A stretch of DNA of 64,000 bases from Albibacillus kandeliae (GTDB taxonomy: Bacteria; Pseudomonadota; Alphaproteobacteria; Rhodobacterales; Rhodobacteraceae), in assembly GCF_003116585.1 (NCBI RefSeq), contig NZ_QEHM01000012.1:62001-126000 (forward strand), given 5' to 3'. The position numbers and the translations under genes are program-made. Under the pieces are notes generated by a model. That model did not search any database. It was given only the letters and a program-made list of their open reading frames with translations, and was not told the DNA's origin. Numbering within the stretch: position 1 is the stretch's first letter; the number at the start of each line of letters is the position of its first letter. Shown one piece after another: positions 44,221-53,183 of the stretch.

Positions 44221-45024
44221 CTACTTGGGATAGAGGAAGGTCAGGTTCACTCGCGCGGCAAGCCCGTCCGGGCCGTTGGTCGGCGAATCCGCCCAATAGC
44301 GCAGGCCACCGCCGATACTGACGAGGTTCGGCCCCAGTTTGGTCACCTTCGACACAGTAAAGTTGATCGGCAGCGAGGTTTCCTCGTTGATCCAGTCGTA
44401 GGTCGCCTCGGTGTTCAGCGCGAAGGTCCATGCGTTCGCCGTCCCATAGCTGACGAAGGGCTGTGCGAAGGTCGAGCTGATGTCGGTCGCATCGCCGCCG
44501 CCGCCCACGTCCCAGAGGTGATTGCCGAGGAAACCGAAGGTCCACGGCCCCGTCTGCTTGAGCGCGACCGCCGTCACGCCCATCGCGAACTGGTCGGCTC
44601 CGTACCCATCGGACCCGGTCGGCAGCAGAAAGACGGGCCCCGCCCCCCAGATGATCCCGCCGCGCGTGGGCTGCTTGGGCGAGAAGAAGAAGCTCTGGAC
44701 GATGTCGCCGTACCCGGAGTCGTCGATATCGCCACTGAACCCGTCCTGGAATATGAACGGGACGATGGTCCGCGAGATCAGGTTCCAGTTCTCACCGATC
44801 GAGATCGGGATGACCGGCTGCACGTTGATGGTATAGCGCGACCCGTTGCCATCGGGGCCATAGCCCTCGTCGTAGTTGAACTGGAACGGCACGCTGATCA
44901 GCGATGCGACCGGGTTGGCCAGCTGTTTCGCCAGTTCGTTGGCGTCATTCGCCACGGCCGGAGAAGCCAGCGCCCCGACAAGGGACGCGCCGCAAAGCGT
45001 TTTGATACTGGATTGAAACGACAT
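44221..45024 (-). CDS. Outer-membrane transporter-like beta-barrel (MetA-pathway type)
   Basis: Exported barrel protein of 267 residues. A signal peptide (to ASPAVAN, residue 25) is followed by NPVASLISVPFQFNYDEGYG (two parts of a conserved opening), QPVIPISIGENWNLISRTI and GDIVQSFFFSP. These are landmarks of the transporter family annotated in phenol-degradation MetA-like proteins and present in many proteobacteria. AAAGGA lies 8 bases before ATG 45024. The gene converges on the BamA-like gene with 12 bases between stops. Function unknown. Confidence 0.82.
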   Translation of the reverse strand: MSFQSSIKTLCGASLVGALASPAVANDANELAKQLANPVASLISVPFQFNYDEGYGPDGNGSRYTINVQPVIPISIGENWNLISRTIVPFIFQDGFSGDIDDSGYGDIVQSFFFSPKQPTRGGIIWGAGPVFLLPTGSDGYGADQFAMGVTAVALKQTGPWTFGFLGNHLWDVGGGGDATDISSTFAQPFVSYGTANAWTFALNTEATYDWINEETSLPINFTVSKVTKLGPNLVSIGGGLRYWADSPTNGPDGLAARVNLTFLYPK

Positions 45025-45347
45025 CAGAATATCCTTTGACGATCCGCCGGGCCGTTGCGGCGGTCTGCCCCCGCGCCGGGATATCGGGACGCAGAGCAGC
45101 ACCGGGGTCCACGGGCCGGAACGGCCTAACCTTTGGTAGTAGAGCGGGCCAAAAACACAGCCCATGAGTGCAAACTATCCCCCGGCTGCGCAGCTGTCCA
45201 ATCTTTCCCGGCTCCGTTCCGCACGCGCCCCCGCCTGCCCCGGAGGCCGGGCCGAACCGGCCCGCGTGCTGCCCAATCAGTAGACAGAACGCCATTTCTT
45301 GTCCAAGATCAGGGGCATAGTTACCGAAAGACATTCAAAGGCAGGTC
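45025..45347. other. Divergent gene-less interval
   Basis: 323 bases between the barrel gene and the cupin gene. A short hairpin GGCCG-GAA-CGGCC (45114-45126) is present. I see no promoter or gene that I can support. Confidence 0.5.
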
Positions 45348-45728
45348 ATGGAAATCACGCAGATCGTCAGCGGCCCACAGGGGGAAAGCCATTTCGAAGA
45401 CTACACGCTGACCCTGCGATACCCGGATCACGGCTTCGAAGGATTCCCCCGCATCTCGGCCCCGATGAAATGCACCCATTGCGTGGTGGTCGAGTACCCG
45501 GCGGGCTACGAGGGGCCGCAGGAGCGTTCGACGCATCGGCAACTCGCGTTCTGCCTCTCAGGCCTGCTGCGCCTCACCTCCAGCGACGGCGGCCAACGCG
45601 AGTTCGGACCCGGCGACATGATCGTGATGGACGACCTCGACGGCAAGGGTCACATGATCACCGTCCTCGGCAACGGCCCCGCGCGGGTCGCCTCGGTCCA
45701 CATGAAGGCGGATCAACCCACCGCCTGA
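45348..45728 (+). CDS. Cupin-domain protein
   Basis: Small cytoplasmic beta-barrel protein of 126 residues. Cupin motif 1 is degenerate (VVVEYPAGYEGPQERSTHRQL near 47-67, one histidine kept) and motif 2 is GPGDMIVMDDLDGKGHMITVLG near 88-109. AGGCAGG lies close before the ATG. Metal ligands are incomplete, so it may bind a ligand rather than catalyse. Neighbours give no clear pathway. Confidence 0.8.
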   Translation: MEITQIVSGPQGESHFEDYTLTLRYPDHGFEGFPRISAPMKCTHCVVVEYPAGYEGPQERSTHRQLAFCLSGLLRLTSSDGGQREFGPGDMIVMDDLDGKGHMITVLGNGPARVASVHMKADQPTA

Positions 45729-45843
45729 CGTCAGACCCAACGCGCACCCTGCACGAATCAGGTATGCAGATCAGCGAGTTGCGCCTAACATTCAAGCTAC
45801 GGCAACCCGGCCCGCATTTCGGGGCCTCTATCAAGAATAGACT

Positions 45844-46917
45844 ATGGCTGTACGCAATTTTAGCACGGTCAAGGAGATCATCCGCTTCGAGGGTGCGAAC
45901 CGACTGATCTATTGGCGTCGCTTCGCGATGCTTCTCGCCCTTTCCGTGATCATCGCAACGATGGGTCTGCTACGCAATTCCGGCGCGGTGATTATCGCCG
46001 CCATGCTGGTCGCTCCGCTGATGACCCCGATCCTCGGCATCGCAGCGGCCATCGTGACCGGCTGGATCGAACGCGCCCTGCGACTGATCCTGATCGTGTG
46101 GTCCGCTGCCTCGGTCAGTGTCGGCATCGCCTGGGTCATCGTCTGGTTCGCCGACTACCCAAAGGGCGTCCTCCTGCCGCAAGAGGTGCTGAGCCGCACC
46201 GACCCGGGGGCCGAGGATCTCGTCATCGCGCTCGCCGCGGGACTGGCGGGGGCCTACGTGCAAATCCAGAAATCCGAACTCAGTCTCTTGCCGGGCGCCG
46301 CCATCGGCGTCTCGCTGGTGCCGCCGCTCTCCTCGGTCGGCATCCTGCTCTATTTCCACGAGTTCGACCGCGCCTACGAGGCGATGTTGCTCTTTGCCAC
46401 CAACTTCGGGGCGATCATCCTCTCGGCCTGCCTCGTCTACCTCGCCACCGGCGCGGGCAAGCTGCTGCTGACCTCGACCAAGCGCCGCCGCCGGTTCTCG
46501 GTCGGGCTGGCGATGGCGGTGATCTTCCTCCTCGCCATCTTCGCCCAACTCTCCTCGACCACCTACTACCGCTATGCCGAGACGCGCTCCGAAGCCGCGC
46601 TTGCGAACCGCATCCGCGAATGGGCCGAGGACGTGCCGGTCGAGATCATCCGCGTCGATGTCCGCGCACGAGAGAAACAGGCCGAGGTCTGGGCCATCGT
46701 CGACCTGCCGCTCGACGCCACCTACCGGGTCGCGTCGCCCTCCGAGCTGCTGCCGTCCCAGCTGCGCAACACGCCCTTCCGGTCCGTCGTCAAGGAAATC
46801 CTCGGGCCCGAGTATGACCTGACCGTGCGCTATCAGCTGCGCTATGCCTGGCAGGTCGATCTGGGCACGGATGACATCGGCCCCGCCCCCCTGACCAGTG
46901 GAGGCTCGGGCAACTGA
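45844..46917 (+). CDS. DUF389 membrane protein
   Basis: Inner-membrane protein of 357 residues. The DUF389 core is clear: SVIIATMGLLRNSGAVIIAAMLVAPLM (in two hydrophobic helices, about 34-62), further helices near 75-100, 120-140 and 150-230, then a cytoplasmic or periplasmic C-terminal domain (from about 240). The length is normal for this TIGR00341-type family, whose function is not established. The gene stands alone, 115 bases after the cupin gene. Confidence 0.88.
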   Translation: MAVRNFSTVKEIIRFEGANRLIYWRRFAMLLALSVIIATMGLLRNSGAVIIAAMLVAPLMTPILGIAAAIVTGWIERALRLILIVWSAASVSVGIAWVIVWFADYPKGVLLPQEVLSRTDPGAEDLVIALAAGLAGAYVQIQKSELSLLPGAAIGVSLVPPLSSVGILLYFHEFDRAYEAMLLFATNFGAIILSACLVYLATGAGKLLLTSTKRRRRFSVGLAMAVIFLLAIFAQLSSTTYYRYAETRSEAALANRIREWAEDVPVEIIRVDVRAREKQAEVWAIVDLPLDATYRVASPSELLPSQLRNTPFRSVVKEILGPEYDLTVRYQLRYAWQVDLGTDDIGPAPLTSGGSGN

Positions 46918-46951
46918 CACGCCCGGTCCCGGCTCCCGCCGGACAAGGGAA

Positions 46952-46978
46952 GGGCCGGTGCATCTCTGCAACCGGCCC
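46952..46978 (+). terminator. Hairpin after the DUF389 gene
   Basis: GGGCCGGT / ACCGGCCC with an 11-base loop, 34 bases after the DUF389 stop and before the end of the convergent gene. There is no T tract, so it is a weak candidate. Confidence 0.5.
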
Positions 46979-47015
46979 GGCATCTTGGTTCAGTCAGGGG
47001 ACGGGCCCTGCCCTG

Positions 47016-47555
47016 TCAGGAGCGCTGCTCCGCAAAGCACTTCTTGGCCGCTTCCAGCGCCTCGGCGCTGCCGGACATGCTGACGCTGAAGCTCAGTTGC
47101 TCGTCCGGGAAAACGATCACTTCGCGCGCCACTTCCGCCCGCTGGATCACATCCTCGGCAATGCCGAGGTCCTTGGTCTGGACGTAGGCCCCGTGATAAT
47201 CGGCGTTTTCCGAGTTCCAGCCGCGCAGCTTGCCCTTGAACTGCATGTCGTCGATCATCAGGACGGTATCGCCCGAGGAATGACGTGCACGCACTTCCGG
47301 AGCGACCTTCCCGAACACGCCGAGATAGGCAAACTTGTCACTCTCCGAGAGCCCGATCTGAACGATCGCATCGGTCCCGTTCGATTTCTGCATGAGGCAG
47401 GAATTGCGGGTCTTGTCGATATAGATCGACCAGCCGGCGGCATCGCCCCATTTGGTAAAGACCTCGTCCTCGGAGGGAATGACCTCATCCGCAAAGGCGG
47501 CGGAGGAAGCCAGCGACAAACCAATCAAAACAATAGATGTACGTAGAATTTTCAC
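47016..47555 (-). CDS. Hypothetical periplasmic protein
   Basis: Exported protein of 179 residues with a clear signal peptide (LRTSIVLIGLSLASSAAFA). The mature part begins DEVIPSEDEVF and has GWSIYIDKTRNSCLMQKSNG; two cysteines (one in NSCLMQ, one in KKCFAEQ) may pair. It is reminiscent of the IalB-type proteins of alphaproteobacteria that start with a similar stress-protein fold, but I cannot confirm the family. It is transcribed toward the DUF389 gene and has an unusually A+T-rich upstream region. Confidence 0.75.
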   Translation of the reverse strand: MKILRTSIVLIGLSLASSAAFADEVIPSEDEVFTKWGDAAGWSIYIDKTRNSCLMQKSNGTDAIVQIGLSESDKFAYLGVFGKVAPEVRARHSSGDTVLMIDDMQFKGKLRGWNSENADYHGAYVQTKDLGIAEDVIQRAEVAREVIVFPDEQLSFSVSMSGSAEALEAAKKCFAEQRS

Positions 47556-48136
47556 GATGATTCTCCCTTGCTATTCAGCGGTTTCCCATCCCTTTCAGAC
47601 GGTAGCATGTCACCCGCCGAACCCGTCCTTATTTATTTGCCCTGTCGGCAAAATTCCGCCGCATTTACAATACTGTCATTCTCGAAAACAAGATGATGAA
47701 ATCCGACCTCAACTCCACCCAATATATTCCCGCCAGACCACCATATAGACGACAATTAACAATTACCTTATCCATGAATTGAAAACAGTTGCCCGCCTCA
47801 ATCATACATATTAGCTACTCCTTCCGGAGTATTTCCTGCATTCAGAACAGCCACCGCACCCCATTTCGGCCCAACAGAACAAGGCCCAACCCCCGCGGGA
47901 ACAGTTTCCGCTTCCTTCAGCCAGTGGCTGTCCGTCACGGCCACACGCGCAGGGGCCAATCCCCTCAGGCGGCGAACCGACAAGACACAATCCCTAGTTG
48001 CGACGGCCCTCATCAAACAGACCACGCAAGATGGGACGACCGGGCCAAACTCGACTAAGCTGCAGGCGAGTCCGAAGGGTGCCGGGCCTGCCGCCACGGA
48101 CCCGCACGAAGTGACCAGAACAGGAGCGCTAGGAAC
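47556..48136. other. Long gene-less interval with an A+T-rich core
   Basis: 581 bases, the longest gene-less stretch in the window. Between about 47630 and 47830 the sequence is far richer in A and T than the surrounding GC-rich DNA and includes short runs such as CAATTAACAATTACC. A 6-base hairpin TTTGCC/GGCAAA lies at 47636-47652. Divergent promoters for both neighbouring genes must lie here. No small gene has a ribosome site that I trust. Confidence 0.6.
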
Positions 48137-48931
48137 ATGAAACAGTCACACGGGATCACCCGCCTCAACCGCAGGGGCGTCTGCACCCTGTTCTCCGGCC
48201 TGGCCGCCGGGCTGCTCTGGCGCGGCACCGCGCAGGCGCAGACGGCCACCATCGACGTGACCGTGTTCTTCCGCGAACGCATCATGCTCCCCCCGAACGC
48301 CGAGGTCCTTGTCGAACTGCTCGACGTCTCCCGGGCGGACGCTCCCTCGATCACCCTCGCGTCAAAGCAGGAACCGATCAGCGGTGTCCCCTATTCGACC
48401 CAGCTCGCCTATGATCCCGCCGACATCGACCAGCGCTTTACCTACACCGTCGCCGCCCGCATCACCGCCGGCAACCGGGTGCTGTTCCGGACGACCACCG
48501 CCTATCCCGTCCTGACCCGGGGCGCGTCGGACAAGGTCGAGGTGATGCTGCAGATGGCGGCCGATCCCGCCACCACCGCGCCCGTCGAGGATGGCATGAC
48601 CGGCACGGTCTGGGAGGCGTTCGAGATCGGCGGCCGGGCCCTGATCTCGGAAACCCCGCCGACCTTCGCAATCGACGAGGCAGGCGCGGTCAGCCTTTTC
48701 GCCGGCTGCAACATGTTCGCGGGTCAGGCCGACCTCGGCGAGGGCACGATCGCCTTCCCCCGCCCCTTTGCCGGCACCATGAAGGCCTGCCCCGAAACCC
48801 TCTCAAGGCTCGAGAGCGACGTCCTCGACGCGGTCTCGAAAACCGCACGCTATACCCTGAACGGCGACCTCCTCGTCCTGTCGAACGAGAACGACCTCGC
48901 GCTCGTCCGCTTCCGGCGTCAGGCCGAGTGA
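48137..48931 (+). CDS. YbaY-META fusion protein, secreted
   Basis: Exported protein of 264 residues made of two known envelope domains. A signal peptide ends near TAQAQ (residue 36). A YbaY/YscW-like beta domain (about 37-140) includes VTVFFRERIMLPPNAEVLVELLDVSRAD in two strands and QRFTYTVAARITAGNRVLF. A META/HslJ-like domain (about 152-260) has AGCNMFAG and a terminal LVRFRRQ. Both domains occur in stress-related lipoproteins; here there is no lipobox. The two-domain layout recurs in other proteobacteria from what I know of META proteins. Confidence 0.83.
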   Translation: MKQSHGITRLNRRGVCTLFSGLAAGLLWRGTAQAQTATIDVTVFFRERIMLPPNAEVLVELLDVSRADAPSITLASKQEPISGVPYSTQLAYDPADIDQRFTYTVAARITAGNRVLFRTTTAYPVLTRGASDKVEVMLQMAADPATTAPVEDGMTGTVWEAFEIGGRALISETPPTFAIDEAGAVSLFAGCNMFAGQADLGEGTIAFPRPFAGTMKACPETLSRLESDVLDAVSKTARYTLNGDLLVLSNENDLALVRFRRQAE

Positions 48932-49124
48932 GCCGCACCGGGCCGCAAGATAAGGGGCATAGAAGCCTCACTTGCCGGGTATGTGCCCGAATTTCTTCGC
49001 AGATCACGCATTCTGCTGTAATCCTGAAGCCGGGCGGTCCGCCGTCCGGAATTTTCACGCTCTTCCGCGCCCGATATCGAGACGCGGTTCCGGCACACTG
49101 CTTTTGACCTAACGAAGTTCGACA

Positions 49125-50669
49125 ATGAAGAAGATGCTGCTGTTTATCTGCCTCGCGCTTGTCATTGCCTATGTCGGCCTCAAGCTGCTCTTCCCGCTTC
49201 CTGACGAGAATTTCGCGTCACGAACCACCCATCAGGGCCCCGACTGGGAGGGCCCGCTGGGCCGTGCCGTCGCCCCGGCGCTCGCCCTCCACGACGGGCT
49301 GAACGGGTTCCGTCCGCTGGCGGACGGGCGGGCCGCCTTTGCCGCCCGCGCCATCCTCATACGCGAGGCCAACACCTCGATCGACGCCCAGTACTACATC
49401 TGGCAGGACGACACGACGGGGCTGATGCTGCTGGAAGAACTCCGCGCCGCCGCCGAACGCGGCGTCCGGGTGCGGCTGCTGCTTGATGACAACGGCATTC
49501 CCGGCCTCGACGGGCTGGTGGCCGAGTTGAACGCGCTGCCGACCGCGCAGGTCCGCATCTTCAACCCCTTCACCCTGCGCCGCCCCAAGCTGCTGTCCTA
49601 TCTCTTCGATTTCCGCCGCCTGAACCGGCGGATGCACAACAAGTCGTTGACCGTGGACGGCATCGCAACCGTGGTCGGCGGGCGCAACATCGGCGACATC
49701 TACTTCGCCTACGGCGAGGGCACCCATTACTTCGACGTGGACACCATCGCCGTGGGGCCCATCGTCGAGGATGTCTCGGACGCCTTCGATGCCTACTGGA
49801 ACAGCGGCTCGGCCTATGCCGCCGAGCGCGTGATCGGCGAGGATGTCCCCGACGACCCGCAGATCGCGTCGCTGGCCGCCACCGCGCGCGACTCCGAGAC
49901 GGGCCGGGATTATCAGAAGGCCGTGCACGACACGGACCTCGCGCAACGGATCGCCGCCCGCGACCTGCCCTTCGAATGGGGCGCGGCGACCCTTTTCGTC
50001 GACGACCCGATCAAGGGGCTGGGCCTGGCCACCGACGAGCAGATCATCGTGGACAAGCTGATCGCGGCGGCGGAAGAGAGCGAACGGTCGCTCGACCTCG
50101 TCTCGGCCTACTTCATCCCCGGCGAGAACGGCACCGAGGTCCTGACCCGGCTGGCCATCTCCGGCGTCGCCGTCCGCGTCCTGACCAACGCGCTCGATGC
50201 GACCGACGTGCTGCCGGTGCATTCGGCCTATGCGCGCTACCGGGGCCGGCTGGTCGACGGTGGGGTCGATGTCTACGAACTGCGCGCCATGCGCGAGGAC
50301 CGGCCCGAGCGCAGCCTGCCGGAGTACCTTGCCGGTTCGGCCTCGGGCCTGCACGCCAAGGTCTTTTCCTTCGACCGCAAGCGCATCTTCATCGGCTCCT
50401 ACAACCTCGATCCCCGCTCGGCCCGGCTCAACACCGAGATGGGCCTGATGATCGATTGCCCCGGCATCGCCAATACCTTCTCCGACACGCTCGACAATTC
50501 CGGCTTTGCCTACCGCGTTGACCGGGACGACAACGGGCGGCTGGAGTGGATCGAGAGAAACGCCAACGGCGCGGTGGTCGCCCGCTATTCGAAGGACCCG
50601 CATGTGGGGATCGTCAAGCGGGCGCTGGTGATGATCATCGGCTGGCTGCCGATCGAGTGGATCCTCTGA
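49125..50669 (+). CDS. Phospholipase D-like cardiolipin synthase, ClsC type
   Basis: Membrane-linked enzyme of 514 residues. After one N-terminal helix (about 4-22) come two phospholipase D catalytic motifs: MHNKSLTVDG (H near 171) and LHAKVFSFDRKRIFIGS (H near 410). DAQYYIWQDDTTG (near 88) and the RIFNPF strand mark the ClsC/YmdC-like group that makes cardiolipin from two phospholipids. A role in membrane lipid adjustment under osmotic stress fits the neighbours (channel, aquaporin). The catalytic assignment is firm, the product is inference. Confidence 0.87.
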   Translation: MKKMLLFICLALVIAYVGLKLLFPLPDENFASRTTHQGPDWEGPLGRAVAPALALHDGLNGFRPLADGRAAFAARAILIREANTSIDAQYYIWQDDTTGLMLLEELRAAAERGVRVRLLLDDNGIPGLDGLVAELNALPTAQVRIFNPFTLRRPKLLSYLFDFRRLNRRMHNKSLTVDGIATVVGGRNIGDIYFAYGEGTHYFDVDTIAVGPIVEDVSDAFDAYWNSGSAYAAERVIGEDVPDDPQIASLAATARDSETGRDYQKAVHDTDLAQRIAARDLPFEWGAATLFVDDPIKGLGLATDEQIIVDKLIAAAEESERSLDLVSAYFIPGENGTEVLTRLAISGVAVRVLTNALDATDVLPVHSAYARYRGRLVDGGVDVYELRAMREDRPERSLPEYLAGSASGLHAKVFSFDRKRIFIGSYNLDPRSARLNTEMGLMIDCPGIANTFSDTLDNSGFAYRVDRDDNGRLEWIERNANGAVVARYSKDPHVGIVKRALVMIIGWLPIEWIL

Positions 50670-50687
50670 GCCGCAGCGAAGGCCGGA

Positions 50688-51068
50688 TCAGCCCTCGCCC
50701 TCGCGCAGCGATTTGAAGACATAGACCGGCAGCAGGAAGCTGGCGATCAGGCTGCCGATCCAGATCAGCAGGGTCGCCGCCAGCCAGTTGGCCAGCCCGC
50801 CGATCTCCATGTCGGTGACCAGCAGCGAAGTGATCCAGATCCCCAGAAAGATGGTGATGAGGCTGATACCGCCCATCAGCTGCGGCGCGTTCTTGGCAGA
50901 GACCTTCTTGAGCATCGGCTCCGCCACGGCCTGAACCGCGCAGAAGATCACCACCGCGACGATGAACGCCGCGAACCCCACCCGGAACCCGTCGAGCAGG
51001 ATGATGGCAAGCAGCAGGCCAACCGCGTTGGCGACCAGATAGGCAAGAACTGAGACGAGAAAACGCAT
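50688..51068 (-). CDS. Four-helix membrane protein (Phage_holin_4-like family name)
   Basis: Very hydrophobic protein of 126 residues with four transmembrane segments (about 3-22, 30-48, 65-85 and 92-115). Such proteins are labelled 'phage holin family' by weak similarity but have no phage around them here. AGAAGG lies 9 bases before ATG 51068; an earlier ATG 8 codons up lacks a well-spaced site. It sits between the ClsC-like gene (convergent) and aquaporin (upstream, same strand, 107 bases away). Confidence 0.75.
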   Translation of the reverse strand: MRFLVSVLAYLVANAVGLLLAIILLDGFRVGFAAFIVAVVIFCAVQAVAEPMLKKVSAKNAPQLMGGISLITIFLGIWITSLLVTDMEIGGLANWLAATLLIWIGSLIASFLLPVYVFKSLREGEG

Positions 51069-51175
51069 TCCTTCGGACCTTCTGTTGGACATTCCTTGCC
51101 CCGGGCCGATGGCACGGCCCCGGGCGTCTGCAGGGCGGGGCCCTGGACGGGCCGCGCCAGGTGGCAGTCAGCCGG

Positions 51176-51907
51176 TTACCGGCTCGGCACACCGCCCTCG
51201 ACAATGCCCATCGGCGTCGGGCTGAGCCAGCGGTAGACGATACCGCCAACGGCGCCCCCGATCAGCGGCGCGAGCCAGAACAGCCAGAGCTGGCTGATCG
51301 CCCATGCCCCGGCAAAGAGCGCGGGCCCGGTGCTGCGGGCGGGGTTCACCGAGGTATTGGTGACCGGAATGCTGATCAGGTGGATCAGCGTCAGCCCAAG
51401 GCCGATGGCGAGCGGGGCAAAGCCCACGGGCGCCTGCCCGTGCGTCGTGCCCATGATGATGAACAGGAACATGCCAGTCATCACCACCTCGCAGAGAAAG
51501 GCGGAGGTCATCGAATAGCCCCCGGGGCTGTGCTCACCATAGCCGTTCGCCGCAAAGCCCGAGGCGGCGGCGTCGAATTCAGGCACCCCGCTGGCAATCG
51601 CGTAGAGCACCGCGGCCCCCACGATGGCCCCGGCAACCTGCGCGATGATGTAGGGCAGAACCTGCGACCCGGGGAACCGCCCGCCCGCCGCCAGACCCAC
51701 CGTAACCGCCGGGTTCAGGTGGCAGCCCGAGACGTGGCCGATGGCATAGGCCATGGTCAGGACCGTCAACCCAAAGGCGAGCGAGACTCCGAGCAGACCG
51801 ATTCCCACCTCGGGGAACCCGGCCGCCAGGACCGCGGCACCGCAACCGCCCAGCGTGAGCCAGAAGGTTCCGATAAATTCCGCCGCATATTTCTTGATAT
51901 TCTCCAT
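51176..51907 (-). CDS. aqpZ: Aquaporin Z-type water channel
   Basis: Membrane channel of 243 residues with six helices and both half-helix pore motifs: HLNPAVT near residue 63 and [10 protein letters not shown] near 186. [19 protein letters not shown] at the start and the arginine after the second NPA fit the AqpZ group of water-selective channels. It serves rapid water flux across the inner membrane. No strong terminator follows it; the A+T-rich stretch upstream probably holds its promoter. Confidence 0.92.
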   Translation of the reverse strand: MENIKKYAAEFIGTFWLTLGGCGAAVLAAGFPEVGIGLLGVSLAFGLTVLTMAYAIGHVSGCHLNPAVTVGLAAGGRFPGSQVLPYIIAQVAGAIVGAAVLYAIASGVPEFDAAASGFAANGYGEHSPGGYSMTSAFLCEVVMTGMFLFIIMGTTHGQAPVGFAPLAIGLGLTLIHLISIPVTNTSVNPARSTGPALFAGAWAISQLWLFWLAPLIGGAVGGIVYRWLSPTPMGIVEGGVPSR

Positions 51908-52234
51908 CTGAAACCTCTTCGGAGATAAATTAATTAGAATGCAAGCAAGGGGATAGTGACACCGAAGAGTTCAAGCTCAAAGCGAAATCGGCTAACCGCC
52001 CACCGGCCCGTCGCGGTCTCTATTCGGCAATCTCTTTTCCCGGAACCCGAGACAGTGAAACCGGGAACGCTCCAATACCCGGAACCCCGAGGCTTCGCCC
52101 CCACCCTGTTTCCTTTAGGCGTCTACCAATACGCCCCATCCCGAATTGCGCGCGCGGCGCTTTACCCGCACAGGGATAATTGCCACTCTCGTCGCAGGCC
52201 GGTCATTTCGCCGGGATTGCCACGAGGGTCGTTG
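51908..52234. other. Divergent gene-less interval
   Basis: 327 bases between aquaporin and the ABC membrane-domain gene. The first 50 bases are A+T-rich (ATAAATTAATTAGAA) and probably include the aqpZ promoter. Three related copies of CCGG(G)AAC appear between 52037 and 52090. No gene is visible. Confidence 0.5.
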
Positions 52235-53146
52235 ATGCTGCATCTTTATTCCGTGATCTGGCGCTTTACCGGACGACGCCAGATCCTGCTGATCCTGTTG
52301 TCCTTCGCCATTGCGGCACTGGCGGCGGCCCCGCTCAAGTTCCAGCAGAAAATCATCAACATGCTGAGCGGCGGCAGCGGAGACCTCGGCCCCGTGCTGG
52401 TCCTCGGCGCGGGAATGTTCGGCGTGATCCTTCTGAGCCTCGCGCTGAAATGGGTGCTCGGCTACAGCTCGGGCCTGCTGGGCGAGGACGTGGTCCGCAC
52501 CATCCGTCAGCGGCTGGTCGCATCGGCCCGCACCCGCGAAGACAGCAACCTGCCGATCTCGGCCGGAACGCTCTCGACCGCGATATCCGCCGAGGCGGAA
52601 GAGATCGGCGGTTTCGTCGGCTCGGCCTTCTCGGAACCGATCATGCAGATCGGCACCCTGATCAGCGTCATCGGCTTCGTGACGGCGACCCAGCCGAGGC
52701 TGGGCATCGTGGCACTGGCGATGATCATTCCCCAGATCATCATCGTCGTCGTCACCCAGCGACAGGTGAACCGGCTGGTGGGCGAGCGGGTCCGGCGCCT
52801 GCGGGCCGCGACCAACAAACTGACGGCGGAAGATCTGCACGCGGTCGAGCAGGAGATGCTGGCCGATTTCGACAGCATCTACGGAACCCGCAAGAGCATC
52901 TACAAATGGAAGCTCTCCACCAAGTTCCTGCTCAGCGCCATCGGCGGCGCGGGCACCGTCACGGTGCTGCTGCTGGGCGGCTGGCTGGTGCTGGAGGGCC
53001 GCAGCGACGTAGGCACGCTGGTGGCCGCCCTCACCGCCCTTGGGCGCCTGCAGGGGCCGACCAATGTGCTGATCGCCTTCTTCCGGATGCTCAGCGCCAA
53101 CCGGGTCAAGTTCGACCTCCTGCAGACCCTGATGCGCCCGCAGTAG
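52235..53146 (+). CDS. Stand-alone ABC exporter membrane domain without ATPase
   Basis: Inner-membrane protein of 303 residues that looks like the six-helix transmembrane domain of a type I ABC exporter. Helices lie near 17-37, 55-75, 130-150, 155-175, 235-255 and 262-280. The reading frame stops after the last helix with no Walker A, signature or Walker B motif, and no ATPase gene follows. It fits the ABC_membrane_3-like family of orphan domains. I chose ATG 52235 with GAGGG 9 bases upstream; the open frame further up has no start signal. It may pair with an ATPase encoded elsewhere or have lost transport. Confidence 0.8.
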   Translation: MLHLYSVIWRFTGRRQILLILLSFAIAALAAAPLKFQQKIINMLSGGSGDLGPVLVLGAGMFGVILLSLALKWVLGYSSGLLGEDVVRTIRQRLVASARTREDSNLPISAGTLSTAISAEAEEIGGFVGSAFSEPIMQIGTLISVIGFVTATQPRLGIVALAMIIPQIIIVVVTQRQVNRLVGERVRRLRAATNKLTAEDLHAVEQEMLADFDSIYGTRKSIYKWKLSTKFLLSAIGGAGTVTVLLLGGWLVLEGRSDVGTLVAALTALGRLQGPTNVLIAFFRMLSANRVKFDLLQTLMRPQ

Positions 53147-53183
53147 GGCAGCCCGAACCGGGCCGCCCCGCGTCCGATCCGCC

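Noticed and set aside
47798-48097. 99-codon minus-strand frame in the long intergenic interval
   Set aside because: No ribosome site, no recognisable sequence, and it crosses a change in base composition; not supportable as a gene.
50688-51068. 'Phage holin' gene as a sign of a prophage
   Set aside because: No endolysin, capsid, integrase or att site is nearby; the family name is a weak label for small four-helix membrane proteins.
53147-53183. GGGC-A-GCCCG / CGGGC-C-GCCC hairpin between convergent genes
   Set aside because: The stem has an internal mismatch and no T tract; too weak to list as a terminator.
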